From positions 3,906,001 through 3,970,000 of the forward strand of contig NC_005027.1 of assembly GCF_000196115.1 (NCBI RefSeq): a stretch of DNA of 64,000 nt. The letters are read 5' to 3'. This document shows positions 1-10,900 of the stretch, one piece after another. A program made the translations under genes and the position numbers. The first letter of the stretch is position 1. Each line of letters starts with the position of its first letter. A model generated the notes under the pieces. It made no database searches. It saw nothing but the letters and a program-made list of their open reading frames with translations, and was not told the origin of the DNA. Origin of the DNA: Rhodopirellula baltica SH 1. GTDB lineage: Bacteria; Planctomycetota; Planctomycetia; Pirellulales; Pirellulaceae.

Positions 1-3000
1 TTGTTCACCGATGGTGTCGGTGGCATCCGCACAAACGACAACGGTGAAACGGTTGTCAACGTTCCGTTGCAATCAGGTGATGGTTTCCGCACACCGGAAA
101 TCATGTCCGCTCTGCAAAACGCAATCAATGGAGCCGGAGTTGTTGACAACCCAACATTGACCAGCCCACCATTGCCCAACAACGAGTTCGACAACGGTCC
201 TGATGACAATGACATTGGTGCCGTCGCAGGCCCGATCACCCGGGTCGAAGCACTCGCCCTCGGCGGACTTGCCGGAAGCGCAGCCGGACTGGACCGTTTC
301 GACTTCCCAATTCCGTTCCCGTTCGGGACCGGCAGCGACTTCCAGTATGGGTTCGGCCACGATCGAACGAGCGAAGTTGACAGTCTCGGATTTGCCGGCA
401 CCACGACGTCAGGCCTAGGGACGACTGAACTTTACCTGCTGATCAAGAACGCGGCAAAGGTCGAGATCATTCCGCCAGAAGGTGGCACAACTCCGTTGCG
501 AATGGATCCTCAACCAGGCGTTGAGATGGACCAACTGCTACCTGAAACTGGCGTGATGTTGACCGGAGGTAGCAGTGCGACCTTGATCAACAATGTGTTG
601 GCGAACTTGAACCAAAGCATCGTGGTCGAAGAAACCCAATTCCGCGGTTTCAGTCACCCAACCGACCCAGATGAACACATAAAGCCATCCGAAGTGGTTG
701 TCACGAACAACTTGTTCCAACACGATCAACCACAAACGACTGTGTTCCGTCAGAACATCAACAGCGTCAACAATGGCGGTGTTGGACTGACGACCGATGC
801 TCGCACCGGTCCTAGCAGCGTCAACGGCGGCACCGATGACTTCAACATCACGTTGGGCAACAACGATGTGCTGTTCGTCAACGCCGATGGCGACAACTTC
901 ATCCCAGCGTTGTTCTCACTGGCGATTGACAGTGGTGCCAGCTCGGTGGTCGAACGTGACGCGTTTGGTGGTGTGAAAGAAAGCGTCGGTCTGGGCACCA
1001 GCAACATCCTCGCACCAACCCGCGATGGAAACGGCGTGCTGCGTGCGGATAACGATCTGGCCGCTCCTCCATCTGGGGTCGGCGGAAGCTTGTTCATCGA
1101 CCGTGGTGCAAACGAACTGGCCGACTTCAACGGCCCAGTCGCTACATTGCAGGATCCGCTCGACAACGATGCCGAAGGTCGCGACGGCGATCGCTCCGAC
1201 AGCTTCCTGCGATTGACCGGCGGCAACCAACAGAAATTCACCATCCAACTGCGTGACACAGGTGACTCGTCCAATCCATTCTCCGGGATCGGAATTGACG
1301 ATGACACCGTCGTCGTGGCTGCGATCAACGGCTTGCGTCCCGTGGGCGCCAATGTCGCCGTCTTTGAAAATGAGAAGTTGTTGACTGAAGGTATCGACTA
1401 CACCTTCGACTACGACGAAACAAGCAACCTAATCACGCTCACACCGCTTGCCGGTGTTTGGCGAGAAGGGAATGCTTACAGCATCTCGTTGAACAACCGT
1501 GATCGCAGCGTCATCGTTGCTCCTGATCCAAGCGAAGTGCGTGACGGGCAACAAGTCAGCATCACTGACTCAGACGGAGGCACGGTCGTCTTCGAATTTG
1601 AGTCTGGCTATCAACTGTTCTTGCCTGAAACGTTGACTCTGGTCGTTCCGGAAGTCGGCATCGATGCCGGCGGCCTCAGCGATGGCGACTCGTTCCGTAT
1701 CGGCGATGGCGAAAACGACACCTTGGTGTTCGAATTCGATCGCGATGGAACCGTTTTGGGCGATGCGACTCCGATCATCCTTCCCGATTCCCAGGTCGAT
1801 ACACCGGAAGGTCGTCAAGAAGTCCGTGAGCGAATCGCTCGCGACATCGAAACGGCGATCAACACGGCACTCGCAGCCAATCCAAACTTCGAAGTCGAAG
1901 TCGTGGTTGATGGCGATCGAGTCATCCTCGGTGCTCCCGCGGGATACACAGTTGACACCTCGGCGGGTGGAATGGAACAGGATGCCCGTACGCTGGCATT
2001 GCAAGCACCTCGTGCCGGAACCGCCTTTGGTGGCGTTCAAGTCGGCGACACTTTCATCGTCAGCAATGGCAATGTGACACGCACCTTCGAATTCACCGAA
2101 GACGGCACACTCAGCGATCCATCCTTCGTCCCTGTCGTGATCACGGTCGCTCCAAACGAGCTGACATCCATCGAATTGGCTCAAGTCATCGCGGACACCC
2201 TGTCAAACTCGGCACTCGGACTCGTTCCGACGGTTGTCGATGACGCGGTTTACCTGAACTTGCCTTCGGCTGGTTTTGTCAACATCAGTGCAGGACAACT
2301 GACCGCCATCGGACTCAGCCGTCCGATTAGTGATGGCGACATCATTCGTGTGACTGAAAGTCCCGCGACGGTTTCCACTTCGATTGAACTAGGAACCGCC
2401 TACCCAGGCGGCTTGGCCGTGTCGGACTTCGGTGCGACTCTGGACAACAATGTCTTCGTCCTGCAAACAAGTGCTGGCGACCGTGTTCGAGTTCAAATCG
2501 ACGCCTCGGAAAACGACCTGATTCCGACTCCAGGCAGCTTTGCTCTGGACATCACTGAAACGGTTACCGACGACGTTGGAAACGAAACCTTGGTTCTCGT
2601 CTCGCGAGATGAGTTTGCTCGCCGATTGGCCGGACTGCTCCGCAACGCTGGACTGAATGCCGATCCGGTCGCTCAAGACCAATATGTGTTCTTGAATTTG
2701 CCAACCGGCGTGACGGCGACGTTCCAGTCCGATTATGGCGGATTGTCGTTGAGCGAAACTTCCGAGTTTGAAGTTCGACGCACGCTGGAATTCGACTTGG
2801 TCACGCAGGATGAAAACGGACAGGATACCTTTGACGGTGTTGCACCTGGCCACTTCCGCATGCCATTCCGTTTGACCGACACCGCCAGCGATTTGGCAGA
2901 TGCGGTTCGAGATGCACTGAACAACTCTGCCGATCTGATCAATGGATTGGCACCGGGCTCGCGAGTGGTTGCTCCTGGTCAGGTACAGGTCGAATCCAAC

Positions 3001-6000
3001 GAGACGGTCAACGTCAACGGACAAGACATCATTCCTCAACCGGCCATCATCACGGTCACCGCAGGAAGTTCACTCGAGGTTCGCGGTGAACCCGGCGTGA
3101 CAGAAAGCAGCACGGTTCAGGTCTTTGGACCATTGTTGCTGACGATGCCAACCCTTGGTGGATTCAGCATCACCAATGGCAGTGCATTGATTTTGCGAGA
3201 CGACGCGGGCAACGATGTTGTGCTGCAATTCGTTTTGCCAACGGGTTTGAACAACGTCACCGCTGTGCCGGGTGCGATCTTTGTACCTTACGACTCAAAC
3301 CAAAACGGTGCGACGTTGGCAGCGAACTTGGCCGCGGTCATCAACGCCTCGCCTGCTGACATGACCGCCACGGTCAATGCGAACAATCAAATCTCGCTGG
3401 GACGCATCGATCGCGATCGAGTCGACAACAACGGATTGCCAGGTTTGCTCGTTCCGGGCACCCCAGGCATCTCGGTCGACCGCGGTATCGTGGCCGATGG
3501 GGAAGTGTTGCGACTGCGTCAGGGCGACGTCGATATCTCGTTTGAGTTCGAACTTAGCGATGGTGGTGGCGGAGTTCGTCCGGGCAACATTCCTGTGACG
3601 TTCAACTCCAGCAGTTCGATCGGCGAAATAGCTCAAAGCTTGGCAGCAACGATCAGCAACAATCGCGGTGGTTTGCGATTCGCAGTGGATCCTGCAACTG
3701 GTCAAGAATTGATGCCGGTGGCCGACGTGGAAGCTGGAACCGTTCGCCTGAACGATTTGCCAGGCACGCAAGTTGACATTTCGGGTTCGACCACACTGAA
3801 CGTGGTTGGTGTTCCCGGCGGAGCAATCGCAATTCCGATTTCGCCAGACAACAACTCCGAAGACGTCAAACGAAGCATTCTTCGAGCCTTGCAAGGCGTC
3901 AACCAACCGGGGCAACCCGAGACGACCACGTTGCAAGCCGAGAACCGCGGTGGTTCGACGTTGTTCGTCGAGAACGCTTCGATCATCGATGGACCGGTCA
4001 GCAACTACTACTTGCCCGCCATCAAGGATTTGGCTGGCAACCCATTGGCGCCTAACCGCGAAGATCGTTCGACACAGTTCACCATCTTGATGCCCGGCAT
4101 CGGATTGGACTTCGGCGATGCACCAGACCCTGTCGCCGGCGTGCCAGGTCGCTACCCAACGACATTGGCTCAAGACGGTGCTCGCCACGTGATTGGTGGT
4201 GCAAACAATCCTGTCTTGGGAAGTCGCGTTGACGCGGAAGTGGACGCTTTGGCGGTCCGCACCGCTGACGGTGACGACTTGACCATCGACGTGTCTCCAT
4301 TGACTCCAGCGGGCGGTCCATTGCCAGCAACGTTGTTCTCCAACACGATCGTTGGTGGTGACGTTCGCATCGCAGTGAACCCATCGCAATTCTCTTCGCT
4401 GAACCTGTTCGATGGCGAAACCATCACTTTGACGGTCGGCGGTGTGGAAGCGACGTTGGAATTCGACGTGGACGGACGCTTCGACGAAGACAACTTTGCG
4501 ATCTCCATCAATGCCCTCGATGAAAATGGCAACGTCGACAACGCTCTGATCAACGAAGAAGACATCGCCGCGGCGATTGTCCGAGCCATTGATCAAAGCC
4601 CACTTCGTCCTGCGGAACGCTCGATCTCGGAAGAGAACGGATTGTTCGTCGTGAACTTCACCGGCAACGATGAAGACGGCGTGAAATTCTCCAGTGCTAC
4701 CAACCCTGGCGGAATCATCAACCCAGGCGTGATCACACCGATTGAAGTCACCGCTTCGCCGGGCAGCGTGCTGCAGGCATGGATCGACTTCAATGCCGAT
4801 GGCGACTGGGATGACGCCGGCGAGTATGTCTTGCAAGACATTCAGTTCGAAAGCAACCCAGAGACTCCTGGCCAAATCACTCGCCAGTTCGTGATTCAGT
4901 TCCCTGACACGGCACCAGCTCCAACGGCGGGCGTGAGTGCGACTTATGCTCGATTCCGAGTTTCAACCGAAGGCGGATTGTCGCCAAGCGGCTTGGCTCT
5001 GTCCGGTGAAGTCGAAGACTACTTGGTGACATTGTTGCCAGGGTTGCCACCAACTGTTGATGACGCTGCAGCGAACCGCAACTACACCGTTGCTGAAGGT
5101 GCAACGTTGCAAGCAATCGATGCGACGGGCACATTGACGCCGACCATTGCCAATGACAATGGTCTGCTCAGTGCGGTGGTCGAGCCCGATGGGCAAGATG
5201 TCGCGATCTTCGCTGATGACATTGGCTCGAAGACAATTTACGACGTCAACGATGCAACTCGTGTCGCCGGTGTCGTGAACATCGCTGCGGACGGAACATT
5301 CACCTTCGACGCTGATGCGGACTTCTCCGGGCAAGCGACCTTCGTCGTGCGTGCAACGGATGTCTCACCAGGAAACCCTGGCGGGCAACTTGTCAGCTCG
5401 CGAGCGATCACCGCGACCATCACGGTCACTCCGGTCAACGATGCACCGACCTTGCAACCTGGTGTTCAACCAAGCGACGTGCTGACGACCGAAACAATCC
5501 TGGAAGACAACGTTGTTAGCCAGGAAGATCAAACATCGCTTGGCCCAGTGGTCTTCTCCGCCGCTGATCTGATCGATCCGTACTTCATTGCCGGCCCAGG
5601 TTCGGAACCAAACGAGCAAGAGTTGTTCTTCCAGTTCGCTGGCACCGGCTCGACCGCGTTCCAAACGACGCAGGGCGGCACGTTGGCCATCACCAACAAT
5701 GGCCGAACGATTCAGTACACGCCTCCGCAAGACTACAGCGGAGCGACACCTGATTCGTTCATCTATCGGGTGGCGGATCGTGAGGCTCCGGGCCAAAACA
5801 CGATCGTCAGTGCAACCGCGGCAACAGTTGGGCGTGTTAGCATCGTGATTACTCCGATCAACGACAATCCTCGCTTGGTCGACGACACCTTCAGCACCAA
5901 CGAAGACACTCCGCTGACCATCGATGTCGATGGCCCCAACGGAATCTTGAACAATGACACCGCTGGTCCAATTGACGAGCAGAACGACGGTCAACAGATC

Positions 6001-7824
6001 TTCCTGGTGCCTGGTCAGTTCCAACGTATGGTCAATGGCCAAGTCATCAACAACCGCTTCACCGAAGCCGGTGGTACGGTTCGCTTGGACGGCACACAAC
6101 TGGTCTACACTCCACGTTCGCAGTTCAGCGGCACGGATCGATTCACCTATCAAGTTCAGGATTCCGAAGGTGGAGTCTCGACGGCGACGGTGACGATCAA
6201 CGTTGGCAGCGTCAATAACCAGCCTGAATTCGTTGGTATCAATGGCGTTGCAGGCGAAACGACACTGCGATTCGACGAACGCAAACAGACCGGCGAAGGT
6301 GTCAGCTTTGACCTGAACGCTTGGTTCCGTGATCCAGACGGCGACGCGATGACCTATCAGGTATCGGCGACGGGTGGAACATCCGTGATCAACCCGACGG
6401 TCTCGGGCAACGAACTGAACATCGATTTTGTTCCGTTCCAAAACGGCGACAGCATCCCTGTTTTGATTACCGCTCGCGATCCTTCAGGATTGACGACCAG
6501 TCAAACGATCTTGGTCACCGTTACCGGATCGCCAGACGCTCCTGTGGTTCAAGGCAGCTTGAATCCGCTGCAGATCATCGAGGACACCGTCGCGGTTGAG
6601 GACTTGACGCAAGTCTTCTTCGATCCAGATGGTGACACGTTGACCTACACGGTCACACGCCTGGGAACGATCGTGAATCCGACAGCGGCCCAAATCGCTG
6701 CTCATCCGTTGGTTCAATCAATTGAGTTCTTCGGAAACTCGATGCGAATCACACCGAAGCCAAATCAATCTGGCCAGGTGACGATCGAACTGTCAGCACG
6801 TGACGCACAATTCCAAGCAACTCATCAGTTTGAATTGCAAGTCTTGGCAGCCGAAGATGCACCAACCGGTGTGGAAGATGCCTACGCGGTATCGTTGGGT
6901 GGCCGTCTTGAAATCAATGACCCTGCGTTGGGACTGTTGCGAAACGACTTCGACCCAGATCTAAACTCGACTTTGCAGATCGCATCCGGCTCGGTCACTC
7001 AACCGACCTACGGAACGGTTTCACTCAGCGGAAACGATGACGGAACGTTCATCTACACGTTCAACCCTGAGTCCAGCTCGCTGAATCCGTTGCCAACTGG
7101 CGACAGCTTCACCTATCGCGTGCAAGACAACACGGGTCGACTGAGTCCACCAGTGACGGTGACGATTACCTTTGGGCAATCGGCCTACCAGAACCCATCG
7201 GACCGATTTGATGTGACCGCGGATGGATTTGTCACGGCGATCGACGCGCTCAGAATCATCAACTTGCTCAACCGCGACGACCTTCGTGATCCAAATGATC
7301 CGAATGCTGAATTGACGATCGATCGCATTCCGACTTCACCACCGGATTACTACGACGTCAATGGTGATGGTCGCGTTTCCGCCTTGGATGCGTTGCAGGT
7401 GATCAACGAGCTGAACTCTCGTTCGGTCAGCGGTGCCGGCGGTGAACCATTGCTCGGTGACAACACAACGATTGTTTCGGGATCAATGGATTCCGCATCT
7501 GCCGGACGATTTGGCTCCACCCAAGCTGTTGCGTCTCCAGCGGCCACAACCGCGACGGCGGCCAACGCGGTACCAATATCCTCGGCCATCACCAGTTCCC
7601 GAACCCCGGCTGGTGAATCGACTGTCTCTGCAGAAGCATCGTTGGACAATTTGCTCTCGGTTGGCTTCGACATCCAATCGACTCAATCGCAACGCAACGA
7701 ATTGTTGGCCAACGCACTGGCGGACGACTTAGAATCGTCATTGTCCGATTTAGGCACCGGATTGGATGGCGCGATTGACTCCGCCTTGGTTGATCTTTTC
7801 TCAGATGAAACTGATCGCAACTAG
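1..7824 (+). CDS. Giant secreted GEVED/cadherin-like/dockerin protein, 5' end outside window
   Basis: The reading frame is open from the first base, so this is the C-terminal 2607 residues of a larger protein and the true start is not visible. The first ~330 residues resemble a parallel beta-helix region. Many beta-rich modules with a DG[ED] turn and an F-E-F strand follow (about residues 500-1330). A GEVED domain runs from DFGDAP near residue 1371 to GEVEDYLV near 1670. Cadherin-like repeats with VNDAP-type linkers cover about 1680-2380. A dockerin type I pair follows, with loops DVTADGFVTAID near 2403 and DVNGDGRVSALD near 2452. The last ~120 residues are Ser/Ala-rich and end in an amphipathic segment. 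Dockerins bind cohesins in cellulosomes; in planctomycetes their partners are largely unknown, so a surface-adhesion or matrix role is inference. The order of modules matches the next gene, which suggests a tandem duplication. Confidence 0.9.
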   Translation: MFTDGVGGIRTNDNGETVVNVPLQSGDGFRTPEIMSALQNAINGAGVVDNPTLTSPPLPNNEFDNGPDDNDIGAVAGPITRVEALALGGLAGSAAGLDRFDFPIPFPFGTGSDFQYGFGHDRTSEVDSLGFAGTTTSGLGTTELYLLIKNAAKVEIIPPEGGTTPLRMDPQPGVEMDQLLPETGVMLTGGSSATLINNVLANLNQSIVVEETQFRGFSHPTDPDEHIKPSEVVVTNNLFQHDQPQTTVFRQNINSVNNGGVGLTTDARTGPSSVNGGTDDFNITLGNNDVLFVNADGDNFIPALFSLAIDSGASSVVERDAFGGVKESVGLGTSNILAPTRDGNGVLRADNDLAAPPSGVGGSLFIDRGANELADFNGPVATLQDPLDNDAEGRDGDRSDSFLRLTGGNQQKFTIQLRDTGDSSNPFSGIGIDDDTVVVAAINGLRPVGANVAVFENEKLLTEGIDYTFDYDETSNLITLTPLAGVWREGNAYSISLNNRDRSVIVAPDPSEVRDGQQVSITDSDGGTVVFEFESGYQLFLPETLTLVVPEVGIDAGGLSDGDSFRIGDGENDTLVFEFDRDGTVLGDATPIILPDSQVDTPEGRQEVRERIARDIETAINTALAANPNFEVEVVVDGDRVILGAPAGYTVDTSAGGMEQDARTLALQAPRAGTAFGGVQVGDTFIVSNGNVTRTFEFTEDGTLSDPSFVPVVITVAPNELTSIELAQVIADTLSNSALGLVPTVVDDAVYLNLPSAGFVNISAGQLTAIGLSRPISDGDIIRVTESPATVSTSIELGTAYPGGLAVSDFGATLDNNVFVLQTSAGDRVRVQIDASENDLIPTPGSFALDITETVTDDVGNETLVLVSRDEFARRLAGLLRNAGLNADPVAQDQYVFLNLPTGVTATFQSDYGGLSLSETSEFEVRRTLEFDLVTQDENGQDTFDGVAPGHFRMPFRLTDTASDLADAVRDALNNSADLINGLAPGSRVVAPGQVQVESNETVNVNGQDIIPQPAIITVTAGSSLEVRGEPGVTESSTVQVFGPLLLTMPTLGGFSITNGSALILRDDAGNDVVLQFVLPTGLNNVTAVPGAIFVPYDSNQNGATLAANLAAVINASPADMTATVNANNQISLGRIDRDRVDNNGLPGLLVPGTPGISVDRGIVADGEVLRLRQGDVDISFEFELSDGGGGVRPGNIPVTFNSSSSIGEIAQSLAATISNNRGGLRFAVDPATGQELMPVADVEAGTVRLNDLPGTQVDISGSTTLNVVGVPGGAIAIPISPDNNSEDVKRSILRALQGVNQPGQPETTTLQAENRGGSTLFVENASIIDGPVSNYYLPAIKDLAGNPLAPNREDRSTQFTILMPGIGLDFGDAPDPVAGVPGRYPTTLAQDGARHVIGGANNPVLGSRVDAEVDALAVRTADGDDLTIDVSPLTPAGGPLPATLFSNTIVGGDVRIAVNPSQFSSLNLFDGETITLTVGGVEATLEFDVDGRFDEDNFAISINALDENGNVDNALINEEDIAAAIVRAIDQSPLRPAERSISEENGLFVVNFTGNDEDGVKFSSATNPGGIINPGVITPIEVTASPGSVLQAWIDFNADGDWDDAGEYVLQDIQFESNPETPGQITRQFVIQFPDTAPAPTAGVSATYARFRVSTEGGLSPSGLALSGEVEDYLVTLLPGLPPTVDDAAANRNYTVAEGATLQAIDATGTLTPTIANDNGLLSAVVEPDGQDVAIFADDIGSKTIYDVNDATRVAGVVNIAADGTFTFDADADFSGQATFVVRATDVSPGNPGGQLVSSRAITATITVTPVNDAPTLQPGVQPSDVLTTETILEDNVVSQEDQTSLGPVVFSAADLIDPYFIAGPGSEPNEQELFFQFAGTGSTAFQTTQGGTLAITNNGRTIQYTPPQDYSGATPDSFIYRVADREAPGQNTIVSATAATVGRVSIVITPINDNPRLVDDTFSTNEDTPLTIDVDGPNGILNNDTAGPIDEQNDGQQIFLVPGQFQRMVNGQVINNRFTEAGGTVRLDGTQLVYTPRSQFSGTDRFTYQVQDSEGGVSTATVTINVGSVNNQPEFVGINGVAGETTLRFDERKQTGEGVSFDLNAWFRDPDGDAMTYQVSATGGTSVINPTVSGNELNIDFVPFQNGDSIPVLITARDPSGLTTSQTILVTVTGSPDAPVVQGSLNPLQIIEDTVAVEDLTQVFFDPDGDTLTYTVTRLGTIVNPTAAQIAAHPLVQSIEFFGNSMRITPKPNQSGQVTIELSARDAQFQATHQFELQVLAAEDAPTGVEDAYAVSLGGRLEINDPALGLLRNDFDPDLNSTLQIASGSVTQPTYGTVSLSGNDDGTFIYTFNPESSSLNPLPTGDSFTYRVQDNTGRLSPPVTVTITFGQSAYQNPSDRFDVTADGFVTAIDALRIINLLNRDDLRDPNDPNAELTIDRIPTSPPDYYDVNGDGRVSALDALQVINELNSRSVSGAGGEPLLGDNTTIVSGSMDSASAGRFGSTQAVASPAATTATAANAVPISSAITSSRTPAGESTVSAEASLDNLLSVGFDIQSTQSQRNELLANALADDLESSLSDLGTGLDGAIDSALVDLFSDETDRN

Positions 7825-7838
7825 AATTTGCTGACCTG

Positions 7839-7860
7839 AGGGGCCCGAAAACGGGCCCCT
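7839..7860 (+). terminator. Hairpin terminator after the first giant gene
   Basis: AGGGGCCCG and CGGGCCCCT form a perfect 9-bp stem around an AAAA loop, 15 bases after the TAG stop. Only two T residues follow, so the poly-U part is weak, but the GC-rich stem and its position support a terminator separating the two giant genes. Confidence 0.8.
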
Positions 7861-7924
7861 TCATTGGCACCCCCCCTTATTCCCTCCCGTTTTTGATTCA
7901 TATTCTGCAAGGCTTCGGTCAACC

Positions 7925-10900
7925 ATGACCCAACGACGAAATCTTCGCCGACGCGGCAGTTCTTCGACGCAACCTCGCCGTTTGCACCACCAAACACTCG
8001 AGCGACGCGAATTGCTCGCGGCGGAAATTGTCAGCGGGCCTCGTTTGGTCAGCGTGGCCGCGAACACGGGTTCGCAGTTCGATCTGAACGACAACAACGT
8101 TCTGTCGGTGGCTCCCTCCGAATTGACGTTCCGCTTTGACGGCGGATCGCAAGTCGATGGCAGCACGCTGGACGGAATCCGATTTGTTGCTGCGGGCGGG
8201 GATGGAACGTTCGACAGTGAAGACTTCAACAACCCGATCCAACCTGGGTTCTTGGGCTTTGAAGGCGATCAAAGTGGTGGCCGAGTCGTGGTGGCTCGAT
8301 TCGCCGAAACATTGGCCGATGACCGCTACCGAATCGTGATCTCTGGTTACGACGACACGACCTCGGGAGTGGTCGCACTACGTGATGCGTCGGGACAAGC
8401 AGTCACGCCAGCTCAACCGGACGATCCTCAGCGTCCCGCGGTGAACATCGATTTCGAAATCGAAGTTGGCCCGAAGGTGGTCGCAGTTGTTCCACAACCA
8501 ATCACGCTCAATGGCACCACGCGAGTTCAAGCTCGTGATCAAGTGCACGTGTACTTCAATGACGATCCATTGTCCAACCTCAATGCGGGTGTGGTTCGAT
8601 CAACCGATGCGGTGTTGTTGCCAGTCGTCAACCCCGACTTCTACAAACTGATCTTCACGAACGACACGGTCGAGAACACGGACGATCCGGTCTATGCTCC
8701 CACGTTGGTCGAATACGATCCTGCTCTCAATCGTGCAACGCTGACATTTGATTCTGATCTTTCAGAATTGCCCGACGTCATGGTTGGAACCACGACGTTG
8801 TTGGGACCGCAATCCAACAGCGGCAGCGGCACATTCCGTTTGCGCATCGGACGTGGTGATGACCTTCCAATGGCACCTTCCAACGTCACCGCAATGGAGC
8901 TGCCTGATACGTTCACCAATGCGCAAGCACTGGGAACCAATTTCGGTGGCGGTTCGCAAAGTGTTTTGGTCGATGGTGGACTGATCCGCTCAACCAACGA
9001 TGTGATTCCGAATTGGCCGGGTGCGTTTGATGCGGCGGGCCTTCGAGAATACCGCCGAGAATCACAGCTGACTCAGCAAATCGATACCACCACCGGTATC
9101 AACATCTATCCCTACAACTTTGCTGAACTCTACGGCACAGGTACCCAGGGGCAGAAACTTTCCAACGCGATTACCGAAGCGCAAAAGCAACGTGTTCGGG
9201 AAGTACTCGATCTCTATTCCAAACGAATGGGGATCCAGTTCGTCGAAACAGAAGACAGCGGGTTGCAATTCGTTACAGGTGACTTGCAAGCGGTCGTCCT
9301 GACCGCTGACACCGGTGCGGGCGAAGGCACCCCTTACAGCCTCTACCGAGTCAACGAAAAAGACCCATCGCGTGGCATCTTGGTCATGGATGCTGGTGAA
9401 CCATGGTTTGATGGCTATGGTTTGTCACCCGACAACCGTCCAAGCTGGTTTGTCGAAGCCCTCCGCGGCGTCGGCAATGTCATTGGAATCGGCGATTTGT
9501 TCGAGCAACCCGATGGCGTTGCCGCGGGTGGATCGAGCCCGGATGAACCCAACTCGGAATTCTTCAGCGAATTTGCCGGCAACTCGTTTCCAAACCTGCC
9601 GACCGAACCTGAATTTTTGAGCCAGAGCGACATTACGCTCGGACAGGCTTTGCATCGTCCTGAAAGCGACGATGTCGACTTCTACTCATTCAGTGTTGCA
9701 GAAACCGGTCGCATCACCGCCGAAACATTTGCGCAGCGACTCGAAGACAGCAGCCTGCTGGACACACTCGTCCAACTCTATCGCGTCGTTCCCGCGTCGG
9801 GATCCAACCCGGTTTCGTATGAGTTGGTCGCTTCCAACGACGACTTCTTTAGCAATGATTCGTTGGTGTCGGTCGACGTCACCGCCGGCAACTACGTTCT
9901 GGGCGTTAGCAGCACCGGCAACGATTCGTACAACGGTGAAGTCGAAGGCAGCGCTCTTGGTGGTCGCACCGAAGGCACTTACCAACTCCGCGTCACTTTC
10001 AAACCGGACAGCAACAACACCATCACCGACACAGCCGGTTCGCGTCTGGACGGCGATGCCGATGGCGTCGAAGGCGGTGAGTTCAACTTCTGGTTCCGCA
10101 CCGCTCGCGAAGTATCCGCGGCGGACGAACCACGAGTGTTGTACGTCCTCAAAGACGCCGACGGAGACGACTCCAACAACGGTAGCTTTGCCACCCCAGT
10201 GCGTACAATCAGCCGCGCATTTGAGATGGCAGAACCGGGCGACATCGTCCGCTTGCTCCCCAGTGCGGGTGCCGACAATTTGATTTCCACCGTCGCCGAC
10301 AACCCTGCCTATGAAATCGGGCGTGGCGGAACGGGCGATCGAGCTTTGGCAGACGGCGACGTCTTTGAAGTACCCAAGGGCGTCACCGTCATGGTCGATG
10401 CGGGTGCGATTCTGAAACTGCGCACCGCTAAAATCAGCGTTGGTAGTGAATCTGTCGACGAAGACCGATCGTTGGCCGCCCTTCAAGTTTTGGGAACTCC
10501 AGTTCTCGTCGACTCCAACGGCGTGGCAACTGGCGGTGGTCAAGTCTTCTTCACCAGTTTCGATGACCCAACAATCGGAATTGACAACAACCCATTGCCC
10601 ACCGTTCCATCGACCGGACACTGGGCCGGCGTTGAGTTCCGCAACGATTTCGACTTTGCCGAAGGCCGTCCTGTCTGGGAAACCGAAGGGATCTTCCTGG
10701 ACTATGTCTCGCACGCCAACATGCAATACGGTGGCGGCAAGATCGACACCAACGCGCCAGTCGTGACGCCACTGCAGATGCACGAAAGTCGGCCGACGTT
10801 GATCTACAACACGATCATGAACAGCGCCGATGCAGCTATCAGCGCTGACCCGGATAGTTTCCGCGAAACCAACTTCCATTCGCCTCGCTATCAGTCGGTC

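Noticed and set aside
73-7732. Many minus-strand and other-frame ORFs under the first giant gene
   Set aside because: They lie inside a long, well-supported coding frame, lack family features, and are expected shadows in GC-rich coding DNA.
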